60,270 nt of DNA from assembly GCA_050293315.1 (NCBI GenBank), contig JBNKMS010000006.1, forward strand, positions 1-60,270. Direction: 5' to 3'. A model generated the notes under the pieces. That model made no database searches. It saw nothing but the letters and a program-made list of their open reading frames with translations, and had not been told where the DNA came from. The translations under genes and the position numbers were made by a program. Numbering within the stretch: the stretch's first letter is position 1; each line of letters opens with the position of its first letter. The stretch is from CBFDBF01 sp050293315. Lineage in GTDB: Bacteria > Pseudomonadota > Gammaproteobacteria > Chromatiales > Chromatiaceae. Positions 40,820 to 51,085 of the stretch are shown piece after piece.

Positions 40820-41439
40820 GCCTTACCCTCGCCCTCGCGCTCTCCCTGCATCACCTCAACCATCTTCAGGGCCTCCTCTTCCATCATAATCACCAGCTTC
40901 TCCACCTTGCCTCTGAGGTAACGGTAGAACATCAGGGATGGAATCGCAACAGATAGTCCCGCGGCTGTAGTGATCAACGCCTCTGAGATACCTCCGGCCA
41001 GTACTCCGGGATTACCAACACCGGTCGTCATGATGGCTGCAAACACCTTAATCATACCGATCACCGTCCCCAACAGACCAAGTAGTGGGGTGATGGACGA
41101 GATGGTACCCAGGGTGTTCAGATAGCGCTCCAGTTCATGCACCACCTGTCGCCCGACCTCCTCGATCACCTCTTTCATTACCTCACGCGAGTGTTTGCGA
41201 TTAACCAGCCCGGCCGCCAACATGCGTCCCAGTGGTGAACCATCCTTGATGCCTGTGATGTGTGATGGTGTAAGTTGTTTGTTGCGATGCATCTGCCATA
41301 CCCTGGCAACCAGATTCACCGGAAGCACCCGCTTACGGCGCAGCGCCCAGAGTCGTTCGATAACGATCGCCAGTGCAACTACCGAACATAGAATAATCGG
41401 CAGCATAAGCCAGCCGCCAGCCTTGACCAACTCATACAT
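40816..41439 (-). CDS. exbB: ExbB/TolQ family proton channel protein
   Basis: A 207-residue membrane protein with three helices (about 10-30, 110-130 and 155-180) and the MotA/TolQ/ExbB core GLLGTVIGMIKVF followed by GISEALITTAAGLSVAIPSL. It partners ExbD in a proton-driven complex. Confidence 0.95.
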   Translation of the reverse strand: MYELVKAGGWLMLPIILCSVVALAIVIERLWALRRKRVLPVNLVARVWQMHRNKQLTPSHITGIKDGSPLGRMLAAGLVNRKHSREVMKEVIEEVGRQVVHELERYLNTLGTISSITPLLGLLGTVIGMIKVFAAIMTTGVGNPGVLAGGISEALITTAAGLSVAIPSLMFYRYLRGKVEKLVIMMEEEALKMVEVMQGEREGEGKA

Positions 41440-41541
41440 ATTCAGCTTCCCTCAAGAATTAGCAATGCGGTCATCATACTGTATTCACCGCCTTTACCAA
41501 AGGGCAAAATGGCCGGACCGTTACACATGTTCAATTCAACC

Positions 41542-43833
41542 TCAATCCATCCAGTATCGTCGCGCCAAATGACGCAATCTCGTCGGCATATGCAGCACTC
41601 CAGTGGCTGGAATACGAAATTCGATCGCGCCGCTCTCCGCGCTGGTGAACAAGATTGCCCCCTCTTCCTCCCAGCGAGCTGTCACCTCTGCTCGGGGGAA
41701 GCCGTGACGACTGTGATAGGCAGTGGAGGCCAACGCATAGATAGGGCTTACACGACGAATAAATCCTGGTGATGATGAGCTCTTACTCCCATGATGGGGG
41801 ATCACCACAATATCCACATCCAGCCTCTCTCCCACTGTTGCCGCCAGACGTGCCTCTACCCGCCGTTTGATATCTCCCGGTAGTAGAATAGAGCTGACCC
41901 CGTTGGCCACCCGCAGGACACATGATGCATTATTCCCACGCCAACTATGCCCTGGCGCCGGATGCAGGATCTCGAAATCGACACCGTCCCAGCTCCACTG
42001 CGCCGGCGTCTCACAGGGAGCAGCAGAAAAGCCGCTGATCCGGCCCGGCTCGCTACTCAACAGTAACCGGGATTGCACATACTCCAGCGTGCTCTGCAGA
42101 CCCCCCTGATGGTCCATATCGCCATGACTGACAATGATCCGGTCGACCCGGGTGATCCCCCTCTCTCGCAGAAATGGCACCACCACAGCAGAGCCCGCAT
42201 CAAAGCTGTCGGAGTAACGCGGACCTAGGTCATAGAGCAGAGTATGGTTCGCGGTCTGCAGCACGATCGCCAGGCCGTCCCCCACCTCCAGCTGGGTGAA
42301 CCAGAGGGCGCCCATTTGTGGTCTCTGGGGAGAGGTCAACAGCAGTGGTGACAGCAGTACGATGGCGAGCCAGCGGGCCGGCAGACCACGTGGCATCAAC
42401 AGAATCAGAATACCCAACAGTGCCGGTAGCCAGACCCAGAGAGGCGGTGTTGAGCGCACCCATGTCAACCACTCTACCCCTGCCAACTGGCTCAACAGGT
42501 CAACCCCATACTGCAGCAGCCAACCAGCGGCAGCGAGCAGTGGAAAGCCAATCGCCTCTGTAAACAGTGACAGCAGAAGACCTCCCAGCACCATAGGGAC
42601 AACAATAAAACTGAACAGTGGGACTGCTATCAGGTTAACTATGGGTGCAGCCAGTGAGACCTTGAGACCGGCGGCAATCAGCAGTGGCGCCAGACCGATA
42701 GTTACCAGCCACTGCACCCGTCCCCACTTCCAAAACAGCCCACTCTCACCATGGCGTCCAGTAATCCCGTAGAGGATTACACCGACAGCCGCAAAGGAGA
42801 GCCAAAAACCTATTGAGAGCACGGCCATAGGATCCCATAGCACCACCATGAAAAGGGCTATCGCTAAATTGCGCGCGGGCTGCCCCGAGCGCCGCAGTAT
42901 CCCCGCGCCAAGCAACACCGCCAACATGATCAGGGCGCGTTGGGTTGGCACAGCAAAACCGGCCAGGGCAGCATAGATAGTAGCTGCCAGCAGTGCCGCC
43001 ACGGCGGCGCCCTGCTGCGCCGGCACCCGCAGGGTGAGCCAGCCGACCAGCCGCCACAACTGCAGCATCATAAAGTAGGCCAGTCCGGCAACGATCCCGA
43101 TATGCAGGCCGGAGATGGCAACCAGATGGCTGGTACCGGTAGCAGCAAACATATCCCAGGTGGCACGATCAATATAACTACGATCACCGATTGCCAGGGC
43201 ATTCACCATGGCAGCCGCCTGTGCGGTGGGGACCGCACGCAATACCAACTCCCGCACCCGCTGACGTAGCCGCTGCAGCTCATAGGCAGGGTCACTATCA
43301 TCGAGCAGCCTGTTATCGCCCCTCTCCCGGACATAGCCGGTGGCCCTGATCCCGCTCCGAAAGAGCCATCCGGAATAATCAAACCCACCTTGATTGATAA
43401 AGCCATGGGGACGTTTTAGCCGCAGCCGCAGATGCCAGCGCTCACCCACACGCACCTCCGGTGCATCGTCATACCAACCAAGACGCACCAGACCTGGAGA
43501 TTGGACCTCATCCCCATTATGAGTCATCTGTTCTATCTGAAAATTAAACCGGGTGTAGCGGCTGTGCTGTTCCGGTAGTGATGCAATGACCCCCTCTGCC
43601 TCCAGATCAACCATCTCAATGGATGCAGGAAGCTCTTTAGAGAGCATCCAGTAGGCATTGATAGAGGCCCAGAATAATCCACAAACAAACCATAGTGGAT
43701 AGCGGACCAAGTGGGAGTAACGAAGTGAGATAACCAGCAGAGGAACCAGGAGCACCCAGGCAAGGGACGGCAGTTCCGGCTGCCACTGCAAGACAACCAC
43801 ACCGACAACGAACAGAAGAATCCCTGCAACCAT
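41542..43833 (-). CDS. comEC: ComEC/Rec2 family DNA uptake channel
   Basis: A 763-residue inner-membrane protein with three parts: an N-terminal soluble DUF4131 region (about 55-190), the Competence membrane domain (about 200-490, with VAISGLHIGIVAG), and a C-terminal metallo-beta-lactamase-like domain (about 510-750) with SHGDMDHQGGL and PHHGSKSSS. It carries single-stranded DNA into the cytoplasm in competent bacteria; the C-terminal domain is a proposed nuclease. All metal-binding His/Asp blocks are present. Confidence 0.95.
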   Translation of the reverse strand: MVAGILLFVVGVVVLQWQPELPSLAWVLLVPLLVISLRYSHLVRYPLWFVCGLFWASINAYWMLSKELPASIEMVDLEAEGVIASLPEQHSRYTRFNFQIEQMTHNGDEVQSPGLVRLGWYDDAPEVRVGERWHLRLRLKRPHGFINQGGFDYSGWLFRSGIRATGYVRERGDNRLLDDSDPAYELQRLRQRVRELVLRAVPTAQAAAMVNALAIGDRSYIDRATWDMFAATGTSHLVAISGLHIGIVAGLAYFMMLQLWRLVGWLTLRVPAQQGAAVAALLAATIYAALAGFAVPTQRALIMLAVLLGAGILRRSGQPARNLAIALFMVVLWDPMAVLSIGFWLSFAAVGVILYGITGRHGESGLFWKWGRVQWLVTIGLAPLLIAAGLKVSLAAPIVNLIAVPLFSFIVVPMVLGGLLLSLFTEAIGFPLLAAAGWLLQYGVDLLSQLAGVEWLTWVRSTPPLWVWLPALLGILILLMPRGLPARWLAIVLLSPLLLTSPQRPQMGALWFTQLEVGDGLAIVLQTANHTLLYDLGPRYSDSFDAGSAVVVPFLRERGITRVDRIIVSHGDMDHQGGLQSTLEYVQSRLLLSSEPGRISGFSAAPCETPAQWSWDGVDFEILHPAPGHSWRGNNASCVLRVANGVSSILLPGDIKRRVEARLAATVGERLDVDIVVIPHHGSKSSSSPGFIRRVSPIYALASTAYHSRHGFPRAEVTARWEEEGAILFTSAESGAIEFRIPATGVLHMPTRLRHLARRYWMD

Positions 43834-43976
43834 CTCCCCTCCGTGGGAAATAAAACCGTCACACTACTGTGGCATATTTATATCGCACTGTCACTGCAAT
43901 AAGTATCGATCCTTAAGATCATTTTGAGAACCCATGGAAAGAGTGAACCCGACATCGGTGTTATAATAGGAAGATT

Positions 43977-44495
43977 ATGCCAAAGCGTCTCATCAAACAG
44001 TACATGCCGGATGACGAGACCATCCGTAATCACCAACATCTACGGATGTTCGGTAAACTATTGCACGATCCCAACCTATGGCACCTGAACCGCCGTTCTG
44101 TGTCCGGGGCGTTTGCTGTGGGGCTATTCTGGGCCTTTATCCCGATGCCGTTTCAGATGATCCCCGCAGCGGCAACCGCAATCTTCACCAGAGTTAACCT
44201 ACCTCTATCCGTGGCCCTGGTATGGGTCTCAAATCCCATCACCATACCGCCGATCTTTTATGCAACCTATCTGGTCGGCGCATGGGTCCTGAATGAGCCG
44301 GCAACGCAGGTAGAGTTTGAACTCTCATGGGAGTGGATGAGTAGCAGCCTGGGTGCCATCTGGGAACCACTCTATCTGGGCAGCCTACTCTGCGCCATCG
44401 TAGCATCAATTCTAGGCTACCTATCTATACGCGGTATGTGGCGCTGGCATCTGGTATCGAGGCTGCGTGAGCGCCGGAATAGAAAAAGCGATTAG
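43977..44495 (+). CDS. DUF2062 membrane protein
   Basis: A 172-residue protein with two or three hydrophobic segments and the DUF2062 markers SVSGAFAVGLFWAFIPMPFQ and VWVSNPITIPPIFY. Its role is unknown. It converges with lolD with a four-base overlap, an arrangement seen in related genomes. Confidence 0.92.
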   Translation: MPKRLIKQYMPDDETIRNHQHLRMFGKLLHDPNLWHLNRRSVSGAFAVGLFWAFIPMPFQMIPAAATAIFTRVNLPLSVALVWVSNPITIPPIFYATYLVGAWVLNEPATQVEFELSWEWMSSSLGAIWEPLYLGSLLCAIVASILGYLSIRGMWRWHLVSRLRERRNRKSD

Positions 44496-45169
44496 CGTAG
44501 AACGCCATCCTCCAGATGGAGTACCCGATCCATCTTTTCGGCCAGTGTCTGATCATGGGTCACGATGATAAAGCTGGTCCCAACTTCACGGTTCAATTTA
44601 AGCATCAAATCATAGACCTGTTCTGCGGTCTGACGATCCAGATTGCCGGTTGGTTCATCCGCAAAAACGCAGGCCGGATGGTTAACCAGGGCACGTGCTA
44701 CCGCCGCCCGCTGCCTCTCACCGCCGGACAGTTCACCCGGCTTATGTTTGACACGTTCGGCCAGACCGACCCGCTGTAACAACTCTGCAGCCAATTCCTT
44801 CGCCTTCTCCACCTCCATATTGCCAAGCAACAGCGGCATGGCTACATTCTCCAGTGCTGTAAACTCCGGCAGCAGATGGTGAAACTGATAGATAAAACCC
44901 ATGGTCTTGTTCCGCAACCTGCTACGCTCACCCTCATCCAGCTGCGCTAGATCGCTGCCATCCATGATGATCTGACCGCTGTCCGGCAGATCCAGCCCCC
45001 CCAGGCAATGCAGCAAGGTACTCTTACCGGAGCCTGAGTTACCGACAATAGCCACGCGTTCACCTGCTTCTACCTCAAGCTCAACCCCCTTGAGCACCTC
45101 TACCCGCAAGCCGCCATCATTAAAGATGCGAACCAGGTTGCTACACTGTAGTACCGTCTGCTCACTCAT
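44492..45169 (-). CDS. lolD: lipoprotein-releasing system ATP-binding protein LolD
   Basis: A 225-residue ATPase of the Lol system that releases lipoproteins from the inner membrane. Motifs: Walker A GNSGSGKST, the LolD-specific FIYQFHHLLPEFTALENVAM (Q-loop), signature LSGGERQRAAVARAL, Walker B VFADEPTGNLD. The start overlaps lolC by eight bases. Confidence 0.96.
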   Translation of the reverse strand: MSEQTVLQCSNLVRIFNDGGLRVEVLKGVELEVEAGERVAIVGNSGSGKSTLLHCLGGLDLPDSGQIIMDGSDLAQLDEGERSRLRNKTMGFIYQFHHLLPEFTALENVAMPLLLGNMEVEKAKELAAELLQRVGLAERVKHKPGELSGGERQRAAVARALVNHPACVFADEPTGNLDRQTAEQVYDLMLKLNREVGTSFIIVTHDQTLAEKMDRVLHLEDGVLR

Positions 45170-46409
45170 AGCGTAACGCCTCCGCCGGTTTTACCCGGGC
45201 AGCACGCCAGGCCGGATAGATAGTTGCCAGCAGGGTGATGGCAAAGGCGCTAAGTCCCACCAGAGAGACATCACTCCAATGCAGGTCGGATGGCAAGTCG
45301 CTAATGTAGTAGATATTCGGGTCGAGAAAATCTATCTGCCATATACTCTCAATCCACTTAACTATCACCTCCAGATTGAGCGCCAGCATAATCCCACCGA
45401 TAATGCCCAGCAGGGTACCGAAGAGACCTATGGTCACCCCCTGTACGATGAAGATCCCCATTATGGTCCTGGGGGTAGCACCCAAGGTGCGCAAGATTGC
45501 AATATCACTCTGTTTATCGGTCACCACCATCACCAGAGTGGAGACGATGTTGAAAGCGGCCACTGCCACAATCAAAAACAGAATCAGTCCCATCATCCGT
45601 TTCTCGGTACGTAGCGCGCTAAAAAAGTTTTTATGTTGCTGGGTCCAGTCGCTAACCCGAAACATTCCCGGCAGGTTACTGGCGAGTTCACGTGAGACCT
45701 CTGGCGCCAGATAGAGATCATCCAGCTTCAGCCGCACCCCGGTTACTGCATCGCCCAGGCGCAGCAACTTCGCCGCATCCCGTAGATGCATCAGGGCTAC
45801 ACCACGATCGTAATCCCCCATCCCAACCTCAAAGATTCCGGACACCAGAAAACGCTTCAGGCGCGGCATGGTCCCAGCCGGGGTTATGCTTACTGTAGGG
45901 GTAACCACAGTCACCGAGTCACCTACCCAGACTCCCAGGGCGGTGGCCAGCTCTCGCCCCAGAATGATATGGAACGCCCCCTCCTCCAGCGTGTCGAGGC
46001 TGCCCTCGTACATATGCTCACCTACGGTTGAGACCCCGGACTCCTGCTTCGGCAGCACCCCACGCACCATCGCACCGCTCACCTGGCTGCCATTTACCAG
46101 CATGCTCTGGATCTCTACAAATGGCGCCTCCCCAATCACCCGTGGATGCTCTTTGGCAAGCGTCATTGCCGACTGCCACTCCTGCAGGCTACCGTCCACC
46201 CCGGAAATAGTGGCATGTGAGGCCATGCCCAGGATGCGTTCGCGGATCTCCTTATGAAACCCGTTCATCACCGATAATACTGTTATCAGCGCCATTACAC
46301 CGAGCATAATCCCGAGCATGGAGCTGACCGATATAAAGGAGATGAAATGGTTGCGTCGCTTGGCACGCGTATAGCGCAGACCGATATAGAGTTCGAGTGG
46401 CTTAAACAT
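45162..46409 (-). CDS. lolC: lipoprotein-releasing ABC transporter permease (LolC/LolE family)
   Basis: A 415-residue permease with four membrane helices (about 25-45, 270-295, 315-345 and 380-400) and a large periplasmic domain. The N-terminal LYIGLRYTRAKRRNHFISFI and the later PRTIMGIFIVQGVTIGLFGT segment are LolC/E signatures. Only one permease gene is present in the window, so this may be a LolF-type single permease working as a homodimer. ATG 46409 is chosen by family alignment; the frame extends 9 residues upstream. Confidence 0.93.
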   Translation of the reverse strand: MFKPLELYIGLRYTRAKRRNHFISFISVSSMLGIMLGVMALITVLSVMNGFHKEIRERILGMASHATISGVDGSLQEWQSAMTLAKEHPRVIGEAPFVEIQSMLVNGSQVSGAMVRGVLPKQESGVSTVGEHMYEGSLDTLEEGAFHIILGRELATALGVWVGDSVTVVTPTVSITPAGTMPRLKRFLVSGIFEVGMGDYDRGVALMHLRDAAKLLRLGDAVTGVRLKLDDLYLAPEVSRELASNLPGMFRVSDWTQQHKNFFSALRTEKRMMGLILFLIVAVAAFNIVSTLVMVVTDKQSDIAILRTLGATPRTIMGIFIVQGVTIGLFGTLLGIIGGIMLALNLEVIVKWIESIWQIDFLDPNIYYISDLPSDLHWSDVSLVGLSAFAITLLATIYPAWRAARVKPAEALRYE

Positions 46410-46592
46410 GGTGGAGATTAAACCACATTCTGCCAAAAAAGGCCTTGGCTATTAACACGGCAACAATTCATGCTGGGCTAATACTGCCTTTTTGCAGAGC
46501 GTTCCACAGAAGCAAAATTGTCACCTGGATGTTTTTTGCTGTGAATGGTATATGTTACATTGAGTGCATTGAACGAAAGGAGTTCCTCCGCC

Positions 46593-46886
46593 ATGAATAG
46601 AAGCATGAAATCTTTGCTGGCTGCACTGCTCCTGTTCGGAGCCACAACCGCCACTGCCGACACCCTCCTTATGGAGACAATTACCAATGCACCTAGCGAC
46701 CTGGCCAGGCCCACCACCGGCCAGGACATGGATCTGGTAAAGAGCCGCTTTGGCGAACCAAAACAGATCCTGCCAGCAGTTGGCGACCCCCCAATCACTC
46801 GCTGGGTCTATGCTGATTTTACCGTCTATTTCGAAAACAACTTGGTTATCACCTCAGTGGTGCACCCAAAACAGAAAAAGCAGTAG
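46593..46886 (+). CDS. small predicted periplasmic protein, unknown function
   Basis: A 97-residue protein with a signal peptide (MKSLLAALLLFGATTATAD after a short start) and a mature part of about 70 residues: VKSRFGEPKQILPAVGDPPI, then TRWVYADFTVYFENNLVI. This pattern (FGEPxxxxxxVGxPPITRWxY) looks like the small SmpA/OmlA-like fold, but I cannot name the family. GGAG lies 10 bases before ATG 46593. It precedes mfd by 68 bases. Confidence 0.75.
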   Translation: MNRSMKSLLAALLLFGATTATADTLLMETITNAPSDLARPTTGQDMDLVKSRFGEPKQILPAVGDPPITRWVYADFTVYFENNLVITSVVHPKQKKQ

Positions 46887-46954
46887 TAGATAGCGTTTCT
46901 GGATAAGTGCCATTTGTGCGAGAATGGGCGCACAATCACTGAAACCTATGTCGC

Positions 46955-49900
46955 ATGCCCCATCAGTCCCAGTCGCAACAGCCTCCTGACAACTTTAATC
47001 CCCCTATCCCCGCCAAGTCCGGGGAGCGGCTGCAGTGGGGACAGCTCTACGCTGGTAGCGCCGCGCTGACCATCGCCGCTGCCGCCCGCAATTTTGCCGG
47101 GCTGACTACGGTGGTAGTGGAAGACATCCAGGCGGCGACACGGCTGGAGGATGAACTACGTTTTTTTCTCAGCGGTGACAACCTCCCGGTACTCTCGTTT
47201 CCCGATTGGGAGACCCTGCCATACGACATTTTCTCTCCCCTACCGGAGTTGGTCTCGGAGCGTCTACTGACCCTTAACCGGCTGCCAAGCCTGGAGCGCG
47301 GGGTGCTGGTGGTTCCAATCGGGACACTGCTGCAGCGCCTGCCACCACGCAGCTATATCGAAGGCAACAGCCTGCTACTTCAGGTTGGTGACCGGCTGCC
47401 ACTGCAGAAGATACGCCAGAGGATGGAGCGGGCCGGTTATCGCACCGTATCCCAGGTACTGGCCCACGGTGAGATGGCGGTGCGAGGTTCGCTGTTCGAT
47501 ATCTTTCCCATGGGCAGCGAACAGCCATACCGTATAGACCTACTTGATGAGGAGATAGAGTCTATTCGCACCTTCTCTGCAGAGAGTCAACGCACCCTGG
47601 AGCAGATACCCGCGGTAGAGCTGCTACCAGCCAGGGAGTTTCCGCTGGATGAGGGAGGTATCAACCACTTCAACCAGGCCTGGCGCAGCAGTTTTGAGGG
47701 CAATCCACAGAACAGTATGATCTTTCGCGAGGTGATGGCCGGCAACGCCCCCGGAGGACTCGAGTACTACCTGCCGCTGTTCTTCGAAGAGACCTCAACC
47801 CTGTTTGATTTTCTACCATCGGAGCTACTGCTGCTGCGCTTCGATGAGTGCCTCGATCAGGTAGAGCTATTTTTGCAACAACTGCAGGAGCGCTACCAGG
47901 AGAGAAAGGATGATATCGAACGCCCCATCTTGCCGCCGTCATCGGTCTATCTTGAGAGGGATGAGCTTGCCTCCCATCTAAATCGAGGCAAATCGGTACT
48001 ACTACAGGGGCCTAAGATCCGCTCCCGACGCAAGGGCTACTCCAGCTATCACAACTTCAACACCAAGGCCCTGCCGGCGCTAAGCTTCCAGGCCCGCGCC
48101 CCGGCCCCGGCCGCCGCCCTGCTGGAGTTCCTTGCCACTACCCTGGGACGGGTCCTGTTTGTAGCCGAGAGTGCCGGGCGGCGTGAACTCCTGCTGGATA
48201 CCCTCGGCGGCTACGCAATCCACCCCACCGTGGTAGCAGACTGGAGAGAGTTTCTCGACTCGGAGATACAGCTGGCCCTCACAGTGGCGCCTCTGGAGCA
48301 GGGGGTATGGCTGCCACACCAGGGGATAACTATCATCACCGAGAGCCAGCTACTGGGTGAACGGGTACGTCAGGAGCGACGTCGCCACAACAGACAGCGG
48401 GAGTCAGAGCAGACCATACGCAACCTTACTGAGCTCCATCCCGGCGCCCCGGTAGTGCACGAGGACCACGGTGTAGGTCGCTATCTGGGACTGCAGACCC
48501 TGGATGTGGGCGATATAGTCACCGAATTTTTGGCCCTGGAGTATGCCCAGGGTGACAAGCTTTACGTCCCGGTCTCCTCGCTCCACCTGATCAGCCGCTA
48601 CTCCGGTGCAGCACCGGAGAACGCCCCACTGCATAAGCTTGGTGGAGAGCAGTGGGAACGACTCAAGCGTAAGGCGGCAAAGCAGGTACACGATGTCGCG
48701 GCAGAATTGCTGGATATCCATGCCCGCCGCGCGGCCAACAAGGGCTACGCCTTTCCTTCACCTGGGGAGGAGTACAACGCCTTTGCCGCCGCCTTTGAGT
48801 TTGAAGAGACCCCGGACCAACAGCAGGCAATTGATGCCGTACTAGCCGATATGCACTCCCCCAACCCGATGGACCGGCTGGTGTGCGGGGATGTCGGCTT
48901 CGGCAAGACCGAGGTAGCCATGCGCGCCGCCTTCATGTCCATTCAAGGAGGCAAGCAGGTGGCGGTCCTGGTACCCACCACCCTGCTTGCGCAGCAACAC
49001 TATCAGAACTTCGCCGACCGCTTTGCCGACTGGCCAACACAGGTAGAGGGCCTCTCCCGCTTCCGTAGCAGCAAGGAGCAGAAGCGGATCATCCAGGGAT
49101 TAAGTGATGGCTCCATTGACATCATCATCGGCACCCACAGGCTGCTGCAGGATGATATTCGGTTCAAGCGACTGGGGCTGGTAATTATCGATGAGGAGCA
49201 GCGCTTCGGGGTACGGCATAAAGAGAAACTGAAGGGCCTGCGTTCGGAGGTGGATCTACTCACCCTGACCGCCACCCCCATACCCCGCACCCTGAACATG
49301 GCCCTCTCCGGTATGCGGGATCTCTCTCTCATCGCCACTCCTCCGGTGGCACGGCACCCGATCAAGACCTTTATTAGCCCGTGGGAGGATGCACTTATAG
49401 TCGAGGCGTGCCAACGTGAGATCAAACGCGGCGGCCAGGTATATATCCTCCACAATGAGGTCAGCACCATCGAGAACATGGCGGAGAAGGTTCGACAACT
49501 GCTCCCTGGGTCCCGCACCACTATAGCCCACGGCCAGATGCGGGAGCGAGAGCTGGAGGATGTCATGCGTGACTTCTATCACCAGCGTTTCAATATCCTA
49601 GTCTGCAGCACTATCATTGAGAGCGGCATCGATGTCCCCAGCGCCAACACTATTATCATCAACCGGGCTGACAAACTTGGGCTGGCCCAACTACACCAGC
49701 TAAGGGGGCGGGTGGGCCGCTCGCACCACCGCGCCTACGCCTACCTGCTTACCCCTTCTGAGAAAAGGCTTACCCCGGACGCGAAGAAGCGGCTGGAGGC
49801 AATTGAGTCGATGGAGGATCTGGGGGCCGGTTTCACCCTGGCGACCAACGACCTGGAGATTCGCGGGGCGGGCGAGCTGCTGGGCGCGGGACAGAGCGGT

Positions 49901-50440
49901 CAGATCCACGCAATCGGTTTCTCCCTCTACAGCGAGTTGCTGGAGCGGGCGGTAGCCGCACTCAAGGCGGGTGAACAGCCGCGCCTCGACCGTCCACTAG
50001 ACCATGGCGCCGAGATAGACATGCAGCTGCCGGCCCTGCTACCGGAGGACTATATCCAGGACGTACACACCCGGCTGGTGCTATATAAACGGATCGCCAG
50101 CGCCGAATCCAGCGAGGAGCTACGTGAACTGCAGGTGGAGATGATCGATCGTTTTGGCCTATTGCCAGAGCCGGCCAAGTCGCTGTTTGCCGTCACCGAA
50201 CTCAAGCTCAGGATCAGACCGCTCGGTATCAGCAAGCTGGAAGCGGGGCCGGAGAGTGGCCGCATCACCTTCGAAGGGGAGCCGAAGATAGACCCGGCCA
50301 ATCTCATCCGGCTGATCCAGACCCGTCCGACAGAGTTCAAGCTTGATGGGACAGAAAAGATCCGCTTTTTTCGGGATATGAGCGATCGGAGTAGGCGTAT
50401 TGAGCAAGTCTCCTCTATAATCGGGGAAATATCTGGATGA
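46955..50440 (+). CDS. mfd: transcription-repair coupling factor Mfd
   Basis: An 1161-residue DNA translocase that removes stalled RNA polymerase and recruits UvrA. It has a UvrB-homology N-terminal part (about 1-340), the RNA polymerase-interacting domain (about 500-570; HEDHGVGRYLGLQTL), a RecG-like motor (GDVGFGKTEVAMRAA Walker A, DEEQRFGV motif II, TATPIPRTL, GRVGRS motif VI) and the C-terminal D7 regulatory domain. Length is normal. Confidence 0.97.
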   Translation: MPHQSQSQQPPDNFNPPIPAKSGERLQWGQLYAGSAALTIAAAARNFAGLTTVVVEDIQAATRLEDELRFFLSGDNLPVLSFPDWETLPYDIFSPLPELVSERLLTLNRLPSLERGVLVVPIGTLLQRLPPRSYIEGNSLLLQVGDRLPLQKIRQRMERAGYRTVSQVLAHGEMAVRGSLFDIFPMGSEQPYRIDLLDEEIESIRTFSAESQRTLEQIPAVELLPAREFPLDEGGINHFNQAWRSSFEGNPQNSMIFREVMAGNAPGGLEYYLPLFFEETSTLFDFLPSELLLLRFDECLDQVELFLQQLQERYQERKDDIERPILPPSSVYLERDELASHLNRGKSVLLQGPKIRSRRKGYSSYHNFNTKALPALSFQARAPAPAAALLEFLATTLGRVLFVAESAGRRELLLDTLGGYAIHPTVVADWREFLDSEIQLALTVAPLEQGVWLPHQGITIITESQLLGERVRQERRRHNRQRESEQTIRNLTELHPGAPVVHEDHGVGRYLGLQTLDVGDIVTEFLALEYAQGDKLYVPVSSLHLISRYSGAAPENAPLHKLGGEQWERLKRKAAKQVHDVAAELLDIHARRAANKGYAFPSPGEEYNAFAAAFEFEETPDQQQAIDAVLADMHSPNPMDRLVCGDVGFGKTEVAMRAAFMSIQGGKQVAVLVPTTLLAQQHYQNFADRFADWPTQVEGLSRFRSSKEQKRIIQGLSDGSIDIIIGTHRLLQDDIRFKRLGLVIIDEEQRFGVRHKEKLKGLRSEVDLLTLTATPIPRTLNMALSGMRDLSLIATPPVARHPIKTFISPWEDALIVEACQREIKRGGQVYILHNEVSTIENMAEKVRQLLPGSRTTIAHGQMRERELEDVMRDFYHQRFNILVCSTIIESGIDVPSANTIIINRADKLGLAQLHQLRGRVGRSHHRAYAYLLTPSEKRLTPDAKKRLEAIESMEDLGAGFTLATNDLEIRGAGELLGAGQSGQIHAIGFSLYSELLERAVAALKAGEQPRLDRPLDHGAEIDMQLPALLPEDYIQDVHTRLVLYKRIASAESSEELRELQVEMIDRFGLLPEPAKSLFAVTELKLRIRPLGISKLEAGPESGRITFEGEPKIDPANLIRLIQTRPTEFKLDGTEKIRFFRDMSDRSRRIEQVSSIIGEISG

Positions 50441-50970
50441 GCCACATGAAGAAGAACATGCGACAGAGAATCAATCTACTGCTACTGCTTGGACTGCTAC
50501 TGACAAGCGGTCAGCTCATGGCCAAGACATACACCATTGAGGTACTGGTCTTCACCCATAGCGGACAGGATACTGGGGGTGAGGTGTGGCCCAGCAACCC
50601 GGGCCAGCCGAATCTGCAACAGACCGAGTCCCCTCGCTCTTTCCTGGGCAGCTCCAGTATGCGTCTGAGCGGTATCGCCTCACGCCTGAGGAACAAGGCC
50701 GGATATAAGACGATCCTGCACCGAGCCTGGCGCCAAAACGTAATCTCTCCCAAGAATGCCAAGCCTATCCGTCTGCACTCCGACTCAACCCCGCTTGATG
50801 GGACCATCAAGGTGAGTGTTAAACGCTACCTACATGCCGACCTGGACCTACTACTAAAGAACGGCAATGGCTACAGGTTACAGGCCAGCCGCAAGATGCG
50901 CAGCAAGGAGATCCACTATATAGACCACCCGAAGATGGGGGTGCTGATTCTGATTACTCCTCTCGGGTAG
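50437..50970 (+). CDS. csiV: CsiV family protein (DUF2803)
   Basis: A 177-residue exported protein: signal peptide about 1-29 (INLLLLLGLLLTSGQLMA), then YTIEVLVFTHSGQDTGGEVW and HRAWRQNV, and a C-terminal YIDHPKMGVLILITPL, all characteristic of CsiV. In Vibrio cholerae it binds peptidoglycan and allows growth with certain D-amino acids. It is coupled to mfd by ATGA and follows mfd in related genomes. Confidence 0.85.
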   Translation: MSHMKKNMRQRINLLLLLGLLLTSGQLMAKTYTIEVLVFTHSGQDTGGEVWPSNPGQPNLQQTESPRSFLGSSSMRLSGIASRLRNKAGYKTILHRAWRQNVISPKNAKPIRLHSDSTPLDGTIKVSVKRYLHADLDLLLKNGNGYRLQASRKMRSKEIHYIDHPKMGVLILITPLG

Positions 50971-50980
50971 GAGCAATCCG

Positions 50981-50999
50981 CCCGCGGATTGATCGCGGG
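50981..50999. repeat. short GC palindrome after csiV
   Basis: CCCGCG (50981-50986) and CGCGGG (50994-50999) form a hairpin close to the csiV stop. Its shape resembles the family at 11282, 54422 and 60130, but only the GC arms match. It may act as the csiV terminator. Confidence 0.45.
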
Positions 51000-51085
51000 A
51001 TCCAATGGTTTTAAATAGTTCTGGTAGTCAATTTCGTAGCCCTTAAGCTTCAGAGCTCTTTTTCTTTTCTCCGCAGAGGCTACGA